Of a DNA stretch of 64,000 bases, positions 12,168 through 22,701 are shown piece by piece. The first letter of the stretch is position 1; every line of letters starts with the position of its first letter. A program made the position numbers and the translations under genes. The notes under the pieces were generated by a model. The model was not told the DNA's origin. It worked only from the letters and a program-made list of their open reading frames with translations, and ran no database searches. Source of the DNA: Rhyacophila brunnea (Eukaryota; Arthropoda; Insecta; Trichoptera; Rhyacophilidae); NCBI GenBank assembly GCA_022495005.1, contig JAGYXB010001749.1, positions 186,001 through 250,000 of the forward strand, read 5' to 3'.

Positions 12168-12281
12168 GAAATAATGGAGTATCTGGATTCCAATTGGGAG
12201 GATATTGCCGTGGACTATGGGGTGGTCCATTGCCAACAGCTCCTCGCCTACCCCATCACATAGACCAAAGACCAGACAGAG
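12168..12281 (+). CDS. Probable internal coding exon of the senseless/GFI-like gene
   Basis: An acceptor (TTTGATTGCAG|GA) and donor (GACAGAG|GTAGTA) bound 114 bases that are about half GC in an AT-rich setting. One frame is open throughout: NNGVSGFQLGGYCRGLWGG, then PLPTAPRLPHHIDQRPDR, entered after two bases and left with one. Joined to the acceptor at 38957 this reads [16 protein letters not shown], keeping the frame of the certain zinc-finger exon and creating a hydrophobic FGISRLM patch. The Gly/Pro-rich peptide matches no domain I know. Another frame has an ATG (12173) but stops after about 29 codons. Membership in this gene is inferred from phase and composition. Confidence 0.5.
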
Positions 12282-12399
12282 GTAGTATAGGTTAATATAA
12301 TTTTATTATGATTTTCATATTTTTTATAGTTTTTATTAAATATTACAATTACATTTAACATACTTTTATATACATTACATTACATTAACCAAATTAATT

Positions 12400-12628
12400 A
12401 TGGCGTCATTATGTATGGCACTACAACCATTGGCGGGTGTTGACCGCCTTCAGATACTTCAAACTCTATCCTGGACGATTCAGCGCCGACGCTCTTCTGT
12501 TCAACTTTTTCAATCTTCAACTAGCCCGGTACATCCTCCAGCATTCTATGCACGTGGCTGATCCAGTACAGTCTCTGCATTTTCATATGCCACGCGATCT
12601 TTTTGCCCCCATAAAATGTGTATTGTAA
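12400..12628 (-). pseudogene. Non-LTR reverse-transcriptase C-terminal remnant
   Basis: The minus strand reads QRLYWISHVHRMLEDVPG and then a stop; compare the QRLRWxGHVxRMPED signature of LINE ORF2 C-termini. The nucleotide sequence around GTCTCTGCATTTTCATATGCCAC resembles the remnant at 42600-42650, so both probably come from one family. The overlapping plus-strand open frame of 63 codons is a shadow. It lies just inside intron 2. Confidence 0.6.
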
Positions 12629-13863
12629 TGAAAAGCTTGCAATTTCGTAGTATTTTTTCACGTTTTGCAAATAGTTTCCCATTATTTTAAGACAGTATTA
12701 TCGACGTTTAATTTTATTAGGCACTAAAGACAGCAGTAATTATTATTGCTTAGTATTACACTTACTACTTATTTTTTTTTGAAAATCTGTTTCCAGTATT
12801 CAGTAGAAATAATGTAAGTACTTCAAAATTGGAATATCCAGCGTGATAAAAAATCTTATCGATATTTCAAAATATCTCTGGTTAAATCGATATGCGTAAA
12901 TGATTTTGAAGAGCATGCCCGATCTGAAAAGTCACCGCACGCCATTAATATAATATATTGGGTTAATTAAATAACTTGATTCATACGACTTCAGCGATGC
13001 TTATCTAACCATATTATATATTATGTAAATTTCATACTATCAATTATTGGCTATGATAATACTTTAATAATATTATTATCACCTACTAGGTACATACCTA
13101 CTTCAATGCGTTTATTATGGCTGTTGCATATTGCATGTCGATTTATATTTGATTTGTACATACATAATTAATAACGTAGACTAATACGATATTTCAAACA
13201 ACTTAACATTAAACATAAAAACAACAATTAAACATTTACAACATTTGTTGGACTCGTGTTTTGTATCCAAAAACACGTTAAAACCAACATATTATTATGA
13301 ACTTGCCAGACGTAGACATTCTTCTACTTGTTCATAACGTGTAGCCGATACGTTTATTAGTATCAGAAATTATATAATACAGTAAATAATTTGCTACTTC
13401 ATATTTACTTACCATCATCGATAATATACTATTTGTGACAAGATAATTAAAGTATCACAGTGGATTACATTAAATAATTACACCTATCACGGAGTAGAGC
13501 TTGGTCAGCGCCATCTTTAGATCAATAAAGCCTGAGTATATCTTTTTGCACAAGCAACGAGTGGTCCACTCAGATCAGATCTCAGATTTCTTGACACATT
13601 GATTCGCCTTTTCTCGTTTCAAATTGAATTATAAAAAAATCTCAAAGCAAATATACTATTAACTATCAGTGTTATTTATAAATAGTATACATTCCTGTTA
13701 TTCATCAGCTGTCAAAGTCAGACTAGTCATTCACACAAAAACGGTGGTAATATCGATTTCCAAAACATATGTAGCATTGATCTATGCATTACATTTGTAG
13801 AAGGTGTGTTTATGCTAGTGTATTATTTATCATGTAACTCATCTATCCAAATCAAACCATTCC
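12629..13863. other. Putative intron 2 DNA
   Basis: AT-rich non-coding DNA. The patch at 13495-13525 contains GTCAGCGCCATCTTTAGATC, the inverse of a phrase near 1340, probably a small dispersed repeat. Nothing else is recognised. Confidence 0.4.
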
Positions 13864-14097
13864 GGTACTGTTCGGTTATCAGGAATATAGCGGAAAACAC
13901 ATTTTGAAAATACCCGATATACTGGATTACTTGTTAGTTTGGGTTAGTTTAAGTTAGATTAGGTTGGGTTAGGTTAGGTTAGGTTAGGTGAGGTAAGGTT
14001 AGGTTAGGTTTGGTTAGGTTAACCTAAAAAATAATCCAGTTTATCGGGTATTTTCAAAATGTGTTTTCCGCTGTATTCCTGATAACCGAACAGTACC
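13864..14097. mobile_element. Palindromic MITE with TTAGG-repeat core, copy 1
   Basis: Terminal inverted repeats of about 65-70 bases begin GGTACTGTTCGGTTATCAGG and end CCTGATAACCGAACAGTACC. Between them lies a degenerate array of about 80 bases built on GGTTA/TTAGG, the common insect telomere unit. The copy at 58304-58487 shares the inverted repeats but has the core in opposite orientation. No transposase is encoded. Direct repeats flanking this copy are not evident. Confidence 0.85.
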
Positions 14098-15239
14098 GAA
14101 TACTCTGACAAATAAACACCACAAACGCGTCAGTATGAGTACTCTATAAAACAATGACAGGTCATCCATAAACAATGCAAGGGGTGGAAAAGGTAGGACC
14201 AGTCGTGAATGTTTCGGGTTTCTCTTGAGTCGGCAATGGTTTGGTGCATCGCGCCTTTAATCGGTGGACCCTAATCTCGTATTGATTTTTATATTAATAC
14301 CAGCCATGCTTAGATACAATAAGTATATACTCACAAGAGATTCATTATAATATAATATATTATAATAGTCATATTATGACTAACAACCATTGATATACAG
14401 ATGAGGAGTTCCCATACAAGTGTAATTTTAAAAATGTACCACAAAAGAAGATATTACGAATATCGTCTTATAATATTTCCTTGTAGGTATAATGCGTTAA
14501 GACCGTTAACATGGATTCCCGAATTTCACCCGTATTGCCCTGGCTGTAAAACTAAATTTACGTTCTTGGAATAGTGACTCTAAGGGTGTCTGCAACCCAA
14601 AGCTTGCAAGCTACCAAAAATTCATGTCTGAGCGGACAGAGCAAGTCGTCATGCGCTGACTATTAGTTAGAGTAAGATGCAAGCTAGATCGGGCTTACTC
14701 ATAATTATTGCCAGGTCGTTTTCGAGACAAATATTAAGTGAGCTTATTTCGAGTTAAGTCCGCTGATATTAAAACAGTAAGTCTTAACACTGGCCGAGTC
14801 GCTGAAAATCGGGCGGCATTTTAAGAAGCATATGATTCATCCAGTAGTATATCAATGCTAACAACTAATCTTTGTTTCAAAAGTATTTTTCTTAAAATCT
14901 TTAAATCTCTGTGATTTCGACATTTGCTGTTTTGATCTTGGAGAGAGAATGTCGACGTATCTCTCTATTTTGATATTATAAAAAGTATTCCTTCCATTTA
15001 ATCATTACAAAAGATAGTTGTATGTAGTTGTGTTTTCCGTTGAGTTGACAATAAAAGGTCATACCCAAAGTGGCTCGTAAAAACTCCGTAGATCTATTTT
15101 GTAACTGTCAAAATCAAAACGTTACTGTTTTTGATTGAATATACATAATTTAACCATTTTTGTGTTATTATTAATATAGATGTCATGAAATATAAATTAT
15201 GGTAAAAACTCAGGGACGACAAAAATAATGGGTAGTGTG
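14098..15239. other. Putative intron 2 DNA
   Basis: No gene is seen. About 14160-14280 is GC-richer (CAAGGGGTGGAAAAGGTAGG, GTGCATCGCGCCTTTAATCG) without repeat partners noticed in this window, and is a possible conserved element. The rest is ordinary AT-rich DNA. Confidence 0.35.
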
Positions 15240-15660
15240 CTGCCTTTTAATTCTCGAGTGTGGGCAAATATGGGATAAAGCACGTCATAAAGAATATGTT
15301 ATTTTCAATACTAGGTAATGGATTTAAGTTTTGTACTATTTATTATATTTGAGTCGTTTTTTGCGACCCGGGTTTCGCCTTTTGGCATCTTTAGGCAGTA
15401 TGCGCCCTCACCAGTGGTAAATACAGTCATAATAATTTAAATTCAAATGCCATCAAGTACACTCGGTCGATAGTATTAATATTATTTTCAATATTTATGT
15501 GTGTATCATTGTATGCAATGAATTAAGTAAAAACACGCATTCAATATTGGTGATATTTGAAAAAATTTAGGCGGGTTTTGTTTTTATTGGGGTGTATGAC
15601 CTCACCGTCATTAAGTCGTAAATCTTGAAAGTCTTGGTTCGTGGCAACAGACTTTTACAT
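15240..15660. repeat. Dispersed repeat family C, copy 2
   Basis: Aligns by eye with 11840-12075 at both ends, with a longer middle. The middle (about 15305-15500: ATGGATTTAAGTTTTGTACT, then CGGTCGATAGTATTAATATT) resembles 30015-30200. It is non-coding and of unknown class. The three partial relatives suggest a longer family of which each copy here is a fragment. Confidence 0.5.
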
Positions 15661-16427
15661 TTCACGTAAAAATGGTTTATCTATCTTTTTGGCAGATTAT
15701 TTAATTTCTAAAGTAAATTTGAAATAAATATATAGGAGTCAAAGGATTCTAAGCATATTATACCTATAGATATAATATAATATGCCACACCACCACATTA
15801 CAAACGCGTCGATATTATTTTATTCCCTGCATTTATGGTCAATTTTTCGTACGGGTAAAAACAAAGCTATTTATGAGATTGATTTTAATCATCGTTGAGA
15901 TGCTTATATCTTATATTTACTATGTCATTTCTAGCCGCGAATAGTAACAATAAAAAATGTATCAAAATTGTTATTTAGGAAAATTAGCAGCCGAGATAAT
16001 CCCTTTGAATGACTGTACGATATCCTTATCACAGCTGTGTCCTTACTCCACTAGTTGTTTATGGTTTTGATTTTATATCGCGGCGAACGCCCTTTGAAAA
16101 TGATAACCGGCTCTATTTACTCTATCGATGAATCTTCAACGCGTAGGTATAATAAAATATATATTTGAAAATCGAACGCGGAATTAAGAAACCGCGATAA
16201 AGGGGATTACCTTATCAAAAAACCTAGCCCAACTCACTTGGGTATGGTAAAAATAGATTGTTGTTAATATAGACATAAAATGCAGTCGCCTAACGTAAGC
16301 TTGAATACACAATGAATACCAAGCATTATTCAGAATTCCAATCGTATTTTTTTATATTACAGAATAGTGTAAGTTTTAAAAAATTGCGAGAGTAGAGTAA
16401 ACCTAAGTAAAACTACACACAACAATA
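15661..16427. other. Putative intron 2 DNA
   Basis: No feature recognised; AT-rich, with scattered CG-containing words near 16020-16150 and no credible exon. Confidence 0.4.
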
Positions 16428-16902
16428 CAAAAATACGATTTATAAAAAACTATTTCTTTTATTCAACGAATAATTCACAAGATTTAAGAATATATCATTC
16501 TGATTATTGAACATATATAATTTTGAAAAACACTTTCTGAGAGAATATATATTATTATAACCGATAGAAAAAATCTTTTTTGAAAAAAATTAAGCCAACC
16601 CGACGGGGAATCGAACCCCGAATCGAAATCGAACAAATTTTTCACTATTGGTCAATTTTAATACCTACTCAAGAGCACTGATGAGTATGTATTAAAATTG
16701 ACCAATAGTTAAAATTTGTCGCAATTAATATGACACCTCGTAGCATAGTGGTAATGCACGGATCAGGGCGTAAACCTGGGAGATACGGGGTTCGATTCCC
16801 CGTCGGGTTGGCTTACTTTTTTTCAAAAAGATTTTTTTATCGGTAATAATATATTCTCTCAGAAAGTGTTTTTAAAAATTATATATGTTCAAAAATACGA
16901 TT
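16428..16902 (-). mobile_element. Fold-back tRNA-SINE with 13-bp target duplication
   Basis: The element at 16441-16889 is flanked by perfect 13-bp direct repeats CAAAAATACGATT (16428-16440 and 16890-16902). Inside, arms from about 16507 and back from 16889 are inverted copies meeting near 16675; each carries GGGGTTCGATTCCCCGTCGG. The right arm, plus strand, has the full tRNA-like head at 16735-16812 (TAGCATAGTGGTAATGC A box; perfect T-arm CGGGG/CCCCG). The anticodon loop would read GTA, but the base before it is C rather than T and the acceptor stem pairs poorly. The left end carries the family tail AATAATTCACAAGATTTAAG. The target duplication implies LINE-type insertion of the whole inverted unit. 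Confidence 0.8.
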
Positions 16903-17034
16903 ATTTTGTAATGAAATTTAATATAAATACATAATATTCGTTAAAAAATAAAAGAAGAATTGTTTATTGATATTTTTTAGACTCACAACCTTAAAATGAA
17001 AAAATAACCATCCCTGTTTAGTATTAGTCTCCTC

Positions 17035-17140
17035 TAACATAATATGCATCCATATTGGTCTGTCCAAAGCCACTTTCCTCTAATTTCTTTGGACAGCCTC
17101 GACACTACATTTTTATACGTGGTCGACCAGGTCAGATAAT
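17035..17140 (-). pseudogene. Possible non-LTR reverse-transcriptase remnant
   Basis: The minus strand reads PGRPRIKM, a stop, then KKLEESGFGQTNMDAYYVRG. GRPR followed by a KKDLEESG-like stretch resembles the region just after RWxGHxxRM in LINE ORF2 C-termini. The piece is short and has a stop, so the call is tentative. Confidence 0.35.
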
Positions 17141-17270
17141 AAACAAATATAAATAAAAAAAATCTCGATTGTTAATTGTTATAAAAATAAGTGTCTCGAA
17201 ACATTGCAATTTTATGTGTTTCAGTCATGTATCATCGTCTTAAAAAATGTCCTCCATTATCGTTATTACC

Positions 17271-17760
17271 ACGTTTTTATTAGCTCGCATTCTTGTTTTT
17301 CCGGTACAGATTTTTTCTTGTGTGTCCAGTATAAATTTTTTCTTGTTTTTCTAAGATTTGTATTGGACGATTGAAGATTTTTAAATAACTTCCCGACTAG
17401 CTGGACATTTGAAACTTTTAGAATATATCAGAACACGGCGACAATGCATTCTTTTAATACTTTTAGCCATTTTAAGCAGAATTGAAATCATTTTCAGTTT
17501 ATTCTGTTTTGTATGGAATCTTATTATTGTTGGTTGCTAAGAGGGTCCTAGCAACTATATTATTAATATATACGTGCGCTACTATGGAAATCAATATGAA
17601 ATGTCAAAATGACATTTCAGAATTCTATATTTATTCAGTATTTCTATCAAGTACAACAAAAAGTTTTTATTAATACATATAATTGTCAAGTTTATATGAT
17701 TTAATAGAAAATTTAAGAACGTGGTATATAAAAAGTTCTTTTTATCTTGTACTTAATTAT
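17271..17760. repeat. Dispersed repeat family D, copy 1
   Basis: Matches 52120-52600 in the same orientation. Shared blocks include CTTCCCGACTAGCT, GACATTTGAAACTTTTAGAA, AATGCATTCTTTTAATACTT, TATTAATATATACGTGCG and GTGGTATATAAAAAG. The 52-kb copy carries extra sequence in the middle. No coding capacity or terminal repeats were seen. The 63-codon open frame here is not supported as a gene. Confidence 0.65.
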
Positions 17761-18423
17761 TTATTTTAAGTTGTGTACACGAAACAAAGCAACGTCCATG
17801 CTGTAAAAACCGCAAGTATACTTAATTACCAAATTTTCTCGTTGCTCCTGATTTATGGCTTCCACAAAATAACTAAAACTACCATAAACTTGTGTTTATT
17901 CATCATACCAGCAGGATCTCCAATTTGACCTGTTTACTCTGAGATTGAAGAATATAAAAATTTCTTGCGGAAAAGATTCCTGCCATAGTTGATATTTTTC
18001 TCGTACATAATTAAATATATCTTGTCTTGACCAGAAATATACATATATTTTATTAGTTCACCGTGATAATTGTACACCAAAATGAAAGGGAATTATACTT
18101 ATATAGTATTACGGCTATTTTTTTTAATTTCATCTTTCCTTGGGGGTATCGATAGTAAAATTGAATAGAATTTCAACAGACTTTTTCTGATTGAGCCCAC
18201 TCAAGCAATACGTTCTATCAATCTATCATAACAGCGTCAAATTTAACTGCAGATAATATGTACGTGTAATTTTATCTCGCCATTTTTTTTGAGGGCGATG
18301 AAATTTTACTTACCATCTATATTACCTATTAGATATTATGTCCTTTAATCTTGATCCCACGGTAGCGTAGTTGGTGGCGTGTTTGATCCAGACTATTCAA
18401 ATTGAAATATATTAATTTAAATA
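17761..18423. other. Putative intron 2 DNA
   Basis: AT-rich non-coding DNA. At 18357-18395 GATCCCACGGTAGCGTAGTT, then GGTGGCGTG, resembles a tRNA-like A-box region and may be a truncated SINE head; no B box follows, perhaps because the MITE inserted at 18424. Confidence 0.3.
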
Positions 18424-18663
18424 TCGTGTCTGTTCTGGTAGAACACACTTACTGGAGAATACTAGTTTTGAGTAATTTGACTATGAAGTTGTTAAAATGT
18501 TTGAAATGGTCTATCATGTGAGTTTATTAAGTAATCGTAAAAAGATGACTTTAAAATAAAGACTGTTTATTTATTAAGAAGGTTTGAAATAAGGAACATT
18601 TTGGTATAACTAACTCAATATGTAATTTTTTTGAATTAGTGTGTTCTGCCAGAATAAGGACGA
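18424..18663. mobile_element. 240-bp MITE family E, copy 1
   Basis: Inverted ends: TCGTGTCTGTTCTGG(T)AGAACACAC at the left, and GTGTGTTCTGCCAGAATAAG then GACGA at the right. A nearly identical copy lies at 29697-29939. Flanking dinucleotides read TA on both sides, which would suit a Tc1/mariner-type element. The interior is AT-rich with no transposase. Confidence 0.75.
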
Positions 18664-20350
18664 TATTATAGGAACGTTACAAATAACAAATTCAAGACGT
18701 TCACAACATGATATGAAAAAACAAAAAAATATAATTAAAATTGTATAAATAACAAATACATATAAGCAGTATAAGAAAAGCAGTATAATATTTATTATAA
18801 ATTACATGGAAGTAAATTGAATAAGCTGAGTAGTATTGAGTATGGGTCAATGATTAACAACCATTCCGTGTAAAAAGAGAGTATACTTACTTTACTTATG
18901 CTTCGGTAAGGATTATATTTATTATGAGAAAATTTATACTTTTGTAGGGAAGGTCAATACCCTACCATCCGCATGACTTAATTTATAATTACAATGTATC
19001 TTGAAACATAATATTGTTGAGATAGCAAAACAAGCGATTTATGTGAATCAATCAATTTTTAACAGAACGCTAATTTAGCAAAATAATTCAATAATTATAT
19101 TAATCAATTATTTATAATTTACAAAACGATTTATCATGATATGCACAAAAATTGTTTATATGAAAATCTATCTTGCTTAATTAATTAAAAAGTGCATAAT
19201 TGTCAAAATTAAAATCAATTATTTATAATTTACAAAACAATCATGCATTACACAACAAAGCATGATTATCAAAATATTCAAGTAGTGATAACAGCATTTT
19301 CTATTGTATCGAATCACTATAAAAGCACCCAGTACATGAAAACAATTTTGTCAGTCAGTTATCAAAGATTTAACCGTAAGGTTATCGTTCAGCTCCGCCC
19401 GATCGACTTCGCAATTCGTCAGAACGCATAACCGTGATTTCAAACATCTAAGTTATAATCTGTAAACGTACCTGTAATAATTAAATTAATATTTATTTGG
19501 AAGGAGATAATAAAACCAGGGTTCATTTAATACACGCATCAGTCTTCTTATTATTGGAGTCAAGCCAACCTACCCTGCCTGTTCCTTATTCCATCTCACT
19601 TCCGATACTTTTTTTTATTTATTAATCCAACCTTAAATTCGCTCACTTTGATATTTCACTAATTTTGTCAAAATCTTAAATTTGTAAACCGTCCACATAG
19701 GTACTAAATATTTTTTTTTCTATTATACTAATCAAATACACCAAACTTCATTGAAATTACCACCGCGTCGGTAGCTCCCTGTCGAGAGGAAAGGGACTTG
19801 CGCTGCAAGAATTCAGTAGATATTATCTTAAAAAAAAAAACGTTCCACGATTCTACAAAAAAATGAAGACTCAATTAATATTACGTATACCTACATTAAG
19901 TTAAATATAAAAAGTTATGACTGTACTCTTTTCGGATGTGATTGTGATTATTCGGGTTGAACCGAGAGTCGAACGTGGGATGGCGAGACGAGCGGCTTCT
20001 TCGCTTCCAGAGTCGTTATGATGAGGAAGTTCACGATTACCTGATGAGATGCACGTTTGGACGTTTCAACGTATCAGAGCTTTTTCACATTACGTGATTA
20101 CAATGATTCACTGTGCTACGGATTATGCGCGATTAGACGAAATAAATTGATTACATACATTGCGGGGAAACCCACTAAGATCACTGCGTTTAAAATAACT
20201 CACAGCTTCATACATCGCATTTAATTATTTTTATTTAAATTTATCAACTGACAGAAAAAGAATAATTAAAAAGAAATGTAAAGAATTCTAATGTCATGCA
20301 AACACTAGTTTAATCAAAATAATTAGTGCTGCTTCGTTTAGTTTATATCA
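18664..20350. other. Putative intron 2 DNA
   Basis: No gene is seen. At 18670-18720 ACAAATTCAAGACGTTCACAACATGA resembles the 3' untranslated region of the LINE remnant at 22.1 kb. The patch 19935-20110 is GC-richer, with a minus-strand CCCACGTTCGACTCTCGG that recalls a B box; it could be a worn SINE. The rest is AT-rich. Confidence 0.35.
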
Positions 20351-20582
20351 GACCATGTCCGATCCTAATAGGATCATATGGGCCTCCACATAGTAGAGGT
20401 TTGTATTAACAGATTTTGTTTTTACGAGAAATGGATGTCAGCCACTTGCCCAACCTATTAGGTCCATACCCTGACTCACACACGAATTGAAAAACAATAT
20501 GTGTACTTGCCAGACCCAGAATTCGAACCTGGGACCCACGGCGTGATAGTCCAACGCTTAAGCCGCGCGGCCACCGTGAGCG
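20351..20582 (-). mobile_element. tRNA-derived SINE, family A (well-preserved copy)
   Basis: On the minus strand the head runs GCTCACGGTGGCCGCGCGGC, then TTAAGCGTTGGACTATC, with a B box CAGGTTCGAATTCTGG about 50 bases on. The tRNA-unrelated body continues to GATCCTATTAGGATCGGACA at the end. It lacks coding capacity. It is closely similar to 35841-36068 and to the interrupted copy at 32145-32655, so these are probably the younger members. Confidence 0.85.
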
Positions 20583-21164
20583 TTTAGTAGGACAATAATA
20601 ATCTATTTATCCAAGTACATATATTATGTAATCATTCATATTTATTTTATTGCAATATATCCTTTCTAAGACCATGCGCACCATTTAAAAATGTCATGAT
20701 AATATTTCTTTTACTATTAATAAAAAATTAATTTCAATTGATATAGGTAACTCATTAATCACTGCAATAAATCAAAATTATCATTGTTATCGGCTTTTTG
20801 GTTATAAACCGTTTTAGTACACCGTAATCGATGGAAAATATTATAATCCAATATTTTTCCTTTGATTATTTCTGAGTATCATAACTCTACAGTTGTATTA
20901 GTGTTTACTACGTAGGTTTTTAATTTCAATTCACAAACAGTGATGTATAACACTTATATTTATGTAAGATATAAAGTACATATTGAAGAATACTATGGGA
21001 AGCTTACAAATGCTATCAATAAATTGATTGAGACAATCTCAACATTAAAAACTAAATACTTATTCAAATTTCAATTTTATTGCTGACTACAGATTTTTTT
21101 CAAATAAAGTATCAAAATCTGATATTACATTGTGTATACAAATTGTTTGATATTTTAAACTACC
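20583..21164. other. Putative intron 2 DNA
   Basis: AT-rich, no feature recognised. Confidence 0.4.
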
Positions 21165-21233
21165 ATGTCGCGCCCCGGAACGTTGCTTCAGCGCTGCCAA
21201 CCGGACGAATCTTTCTTCTCGTTCGACTTCGAG
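21165..21233 (+). CDS. Candidate short first coding exon of an unknown gene
   Basis: A GC-rich 69-base island in AT-rich DNA begins ACC-ATG-TCG, a good start context, and ends GAG|GTATGA, a usable donor. The 23-codon peptide starts MSRPGTLLQRCQPDESFF and ends SFDFE, leaving in phase 0, with an in-frame stop right after the donor. Phase 0 does not fit the acceptor at 38957 (which needs one leading base), so it is not an alternative senseless start by direct splicing. I do not recognise the peptide. No partner exon was identified. It may be the first exon of another gene nested in intron 2, or a chance match. Confidence 0.3.
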
Positions 21234-22079
21234 GTATGACTTTCAAAATATATAGTGCGCCAAAAATTAATACTATAATAATTGTATTTTCATACTATAT
21301 ATTTTTTATTTCGTACTATATAACAAATAATTTGAGGCGTCTATTTCTAAATATCAACAAATGCGTACTCAAATATTTGTAATAAGGTTTTTGTGTTTCA
21401 AGCGCAAATAGTTGGGTTGGTTGTTAGTTTATCCATCGTATTGTACTTTCTAATTAAAAGTATATGTTTATTGGATATATCGGCATTTATTTGTAATGTT
21501 TTTAAGCATTTTTCGTGTGCCTTTTGTGGATTTTGGGAAATTACAAATATAATAATATGTACTTACTTCTACTATACGAAAACTAATTCTGCCGTGCTAA
21601 GTAAAAAGACAGTATTTTGGTTTTAGTAAAGCCAGATAACCCAAGTTTTAAACTACCCTTTTTCTTATTATGTAAAATATTATGGAATTGTTTTGACATA
21701 ATCTCTAAACAGACGTAAATATCTATTCACTAAAAACAAAATACTGTATTTTTACTTATCATGGCAGTATTAGTATTTGCCTCGTTGACTTCTCAAAACC
21801 AAAAAAATATGCAATTTAATGAAATTAAATATGGAAATATAGATTAACTGACAATACTACATTTCTTATAATTACGTAGGCCCTTTCTTATTTTTATTAA
21901 CCGTAGGTACTTAGTGATCTCAAGCACCAGGTAATTTGTTATTAAAAGTTCACTGAAAAACAGCCTTACGGCATAATCATATTGCTATAGATTCTATTCA
22001 TCAAGCTTTGTACCATGTAGTCATGTATTCTGATCGACATTACTGTTTAAACATAAAAAAGTATGTAATTGAATTACCT

Positions 22080-22701
22080 ACATAATTAATTTAAATTAGT
22101 CAATTCAATTCAATTTATTTATTTTACATATTGTGGACATTACAAATTATAAGTTTAAGATGTCCACAACATGACATGAAACGGTATTATAAAGAAGAAT
22201 GAAAACGAACAGTAATAAAAAGGATAACAATGAAAATATAAAAAGAGAACATGATATAAACATACAAACGTAATGAAAATACAATGATACATCTATAGTA
22301 GTTCAAAGAAGTACACCGAGTTTGCTAAGGAAACCCTATTTTAATAATTTATAAAATAAAATCCACCTAAACTCACCCTCACGCAAGTGGAATATATCAA
22401 GACCCGAAGCAATTTTGTTGATCATAGTTATCGCCCTCCCAATTGGCATTACCAGTGGCAGGTTGGTTCTGCACCTTGGGAGAATAAACAACTGATGCTC
22501 CCTATTTCTAAGACAGTTATCAGGGACACCCAGTTCAACACTGTCCAGAATGGCAGAGTTCTCATTTATACCTCGTATAAGTCGAAAAAAATACGTAGCT
22601 AAATAAAAATCTCTTATAAATTGCAGATTGCAGTATGTAAGCATACTTAAGAGAAAGTCAGTTAGATAAAGCCGTGATAGATATATTATAATGATAGTCA
22701 C
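22080..22701 (-). pseudogene. 3' end of a CR1/jockey-like non-LTR retrotransposon
   Basis: The minus-strand frame 22701-22336 contains LDSVELGVPDNCLR, HQLFILPRCRTNLPLVMPIG and then LDIFHLREGEFR. The order (F-x-P-x-x-R-T-N, then a P-hydrophobic-x-R segment, then DIFH..FR near the end) matches the C-terminal tail after the RT domain in several insect LINEs. Downstream on the minus strand, 22335-22080 is a 3' untranslated region with TGTTGTGGACATCTTAAACT. Only this end is present, so the copy is 5'-truncated and inactive. The plus-strand open frame at 22387 is a shadow. Confidence 0.65.

Noticed and set aside
12590..12620. SNAG-like start MPRDLFAPIK
   Set aside because: The DNA is the antisense of a LINE remnant shared with 42.6 kb, and the peptide lacks the SNAG core.
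13950..14030. True interstitial telomere from chromosome fusion
   Set aside because: The array lies inside paired inverted repeats found at a second locus, so it is part of a transposable element.
16735..16812. Functional tRNA-Tyr gene
   Set aside because: The T arm is perfect and the loop would read GTA, but the base before the anticodon is C, the acceptor stem pairs poorly, and the same head is duplicated in an inverted repeat.
21165..21233. Methylenetetrahydrofolate reductase N-terminus because of FFSFDF
   Set aside because: The exon ends before the diagnostic FFPPRT-type motif and the residues do not line up; the similarity is too short.
22387..22602. Plus-strand 71-codon gene
   Set aside because: It overlaps the minus-strand LINE C-terminal frame, which has recognisable motifs.
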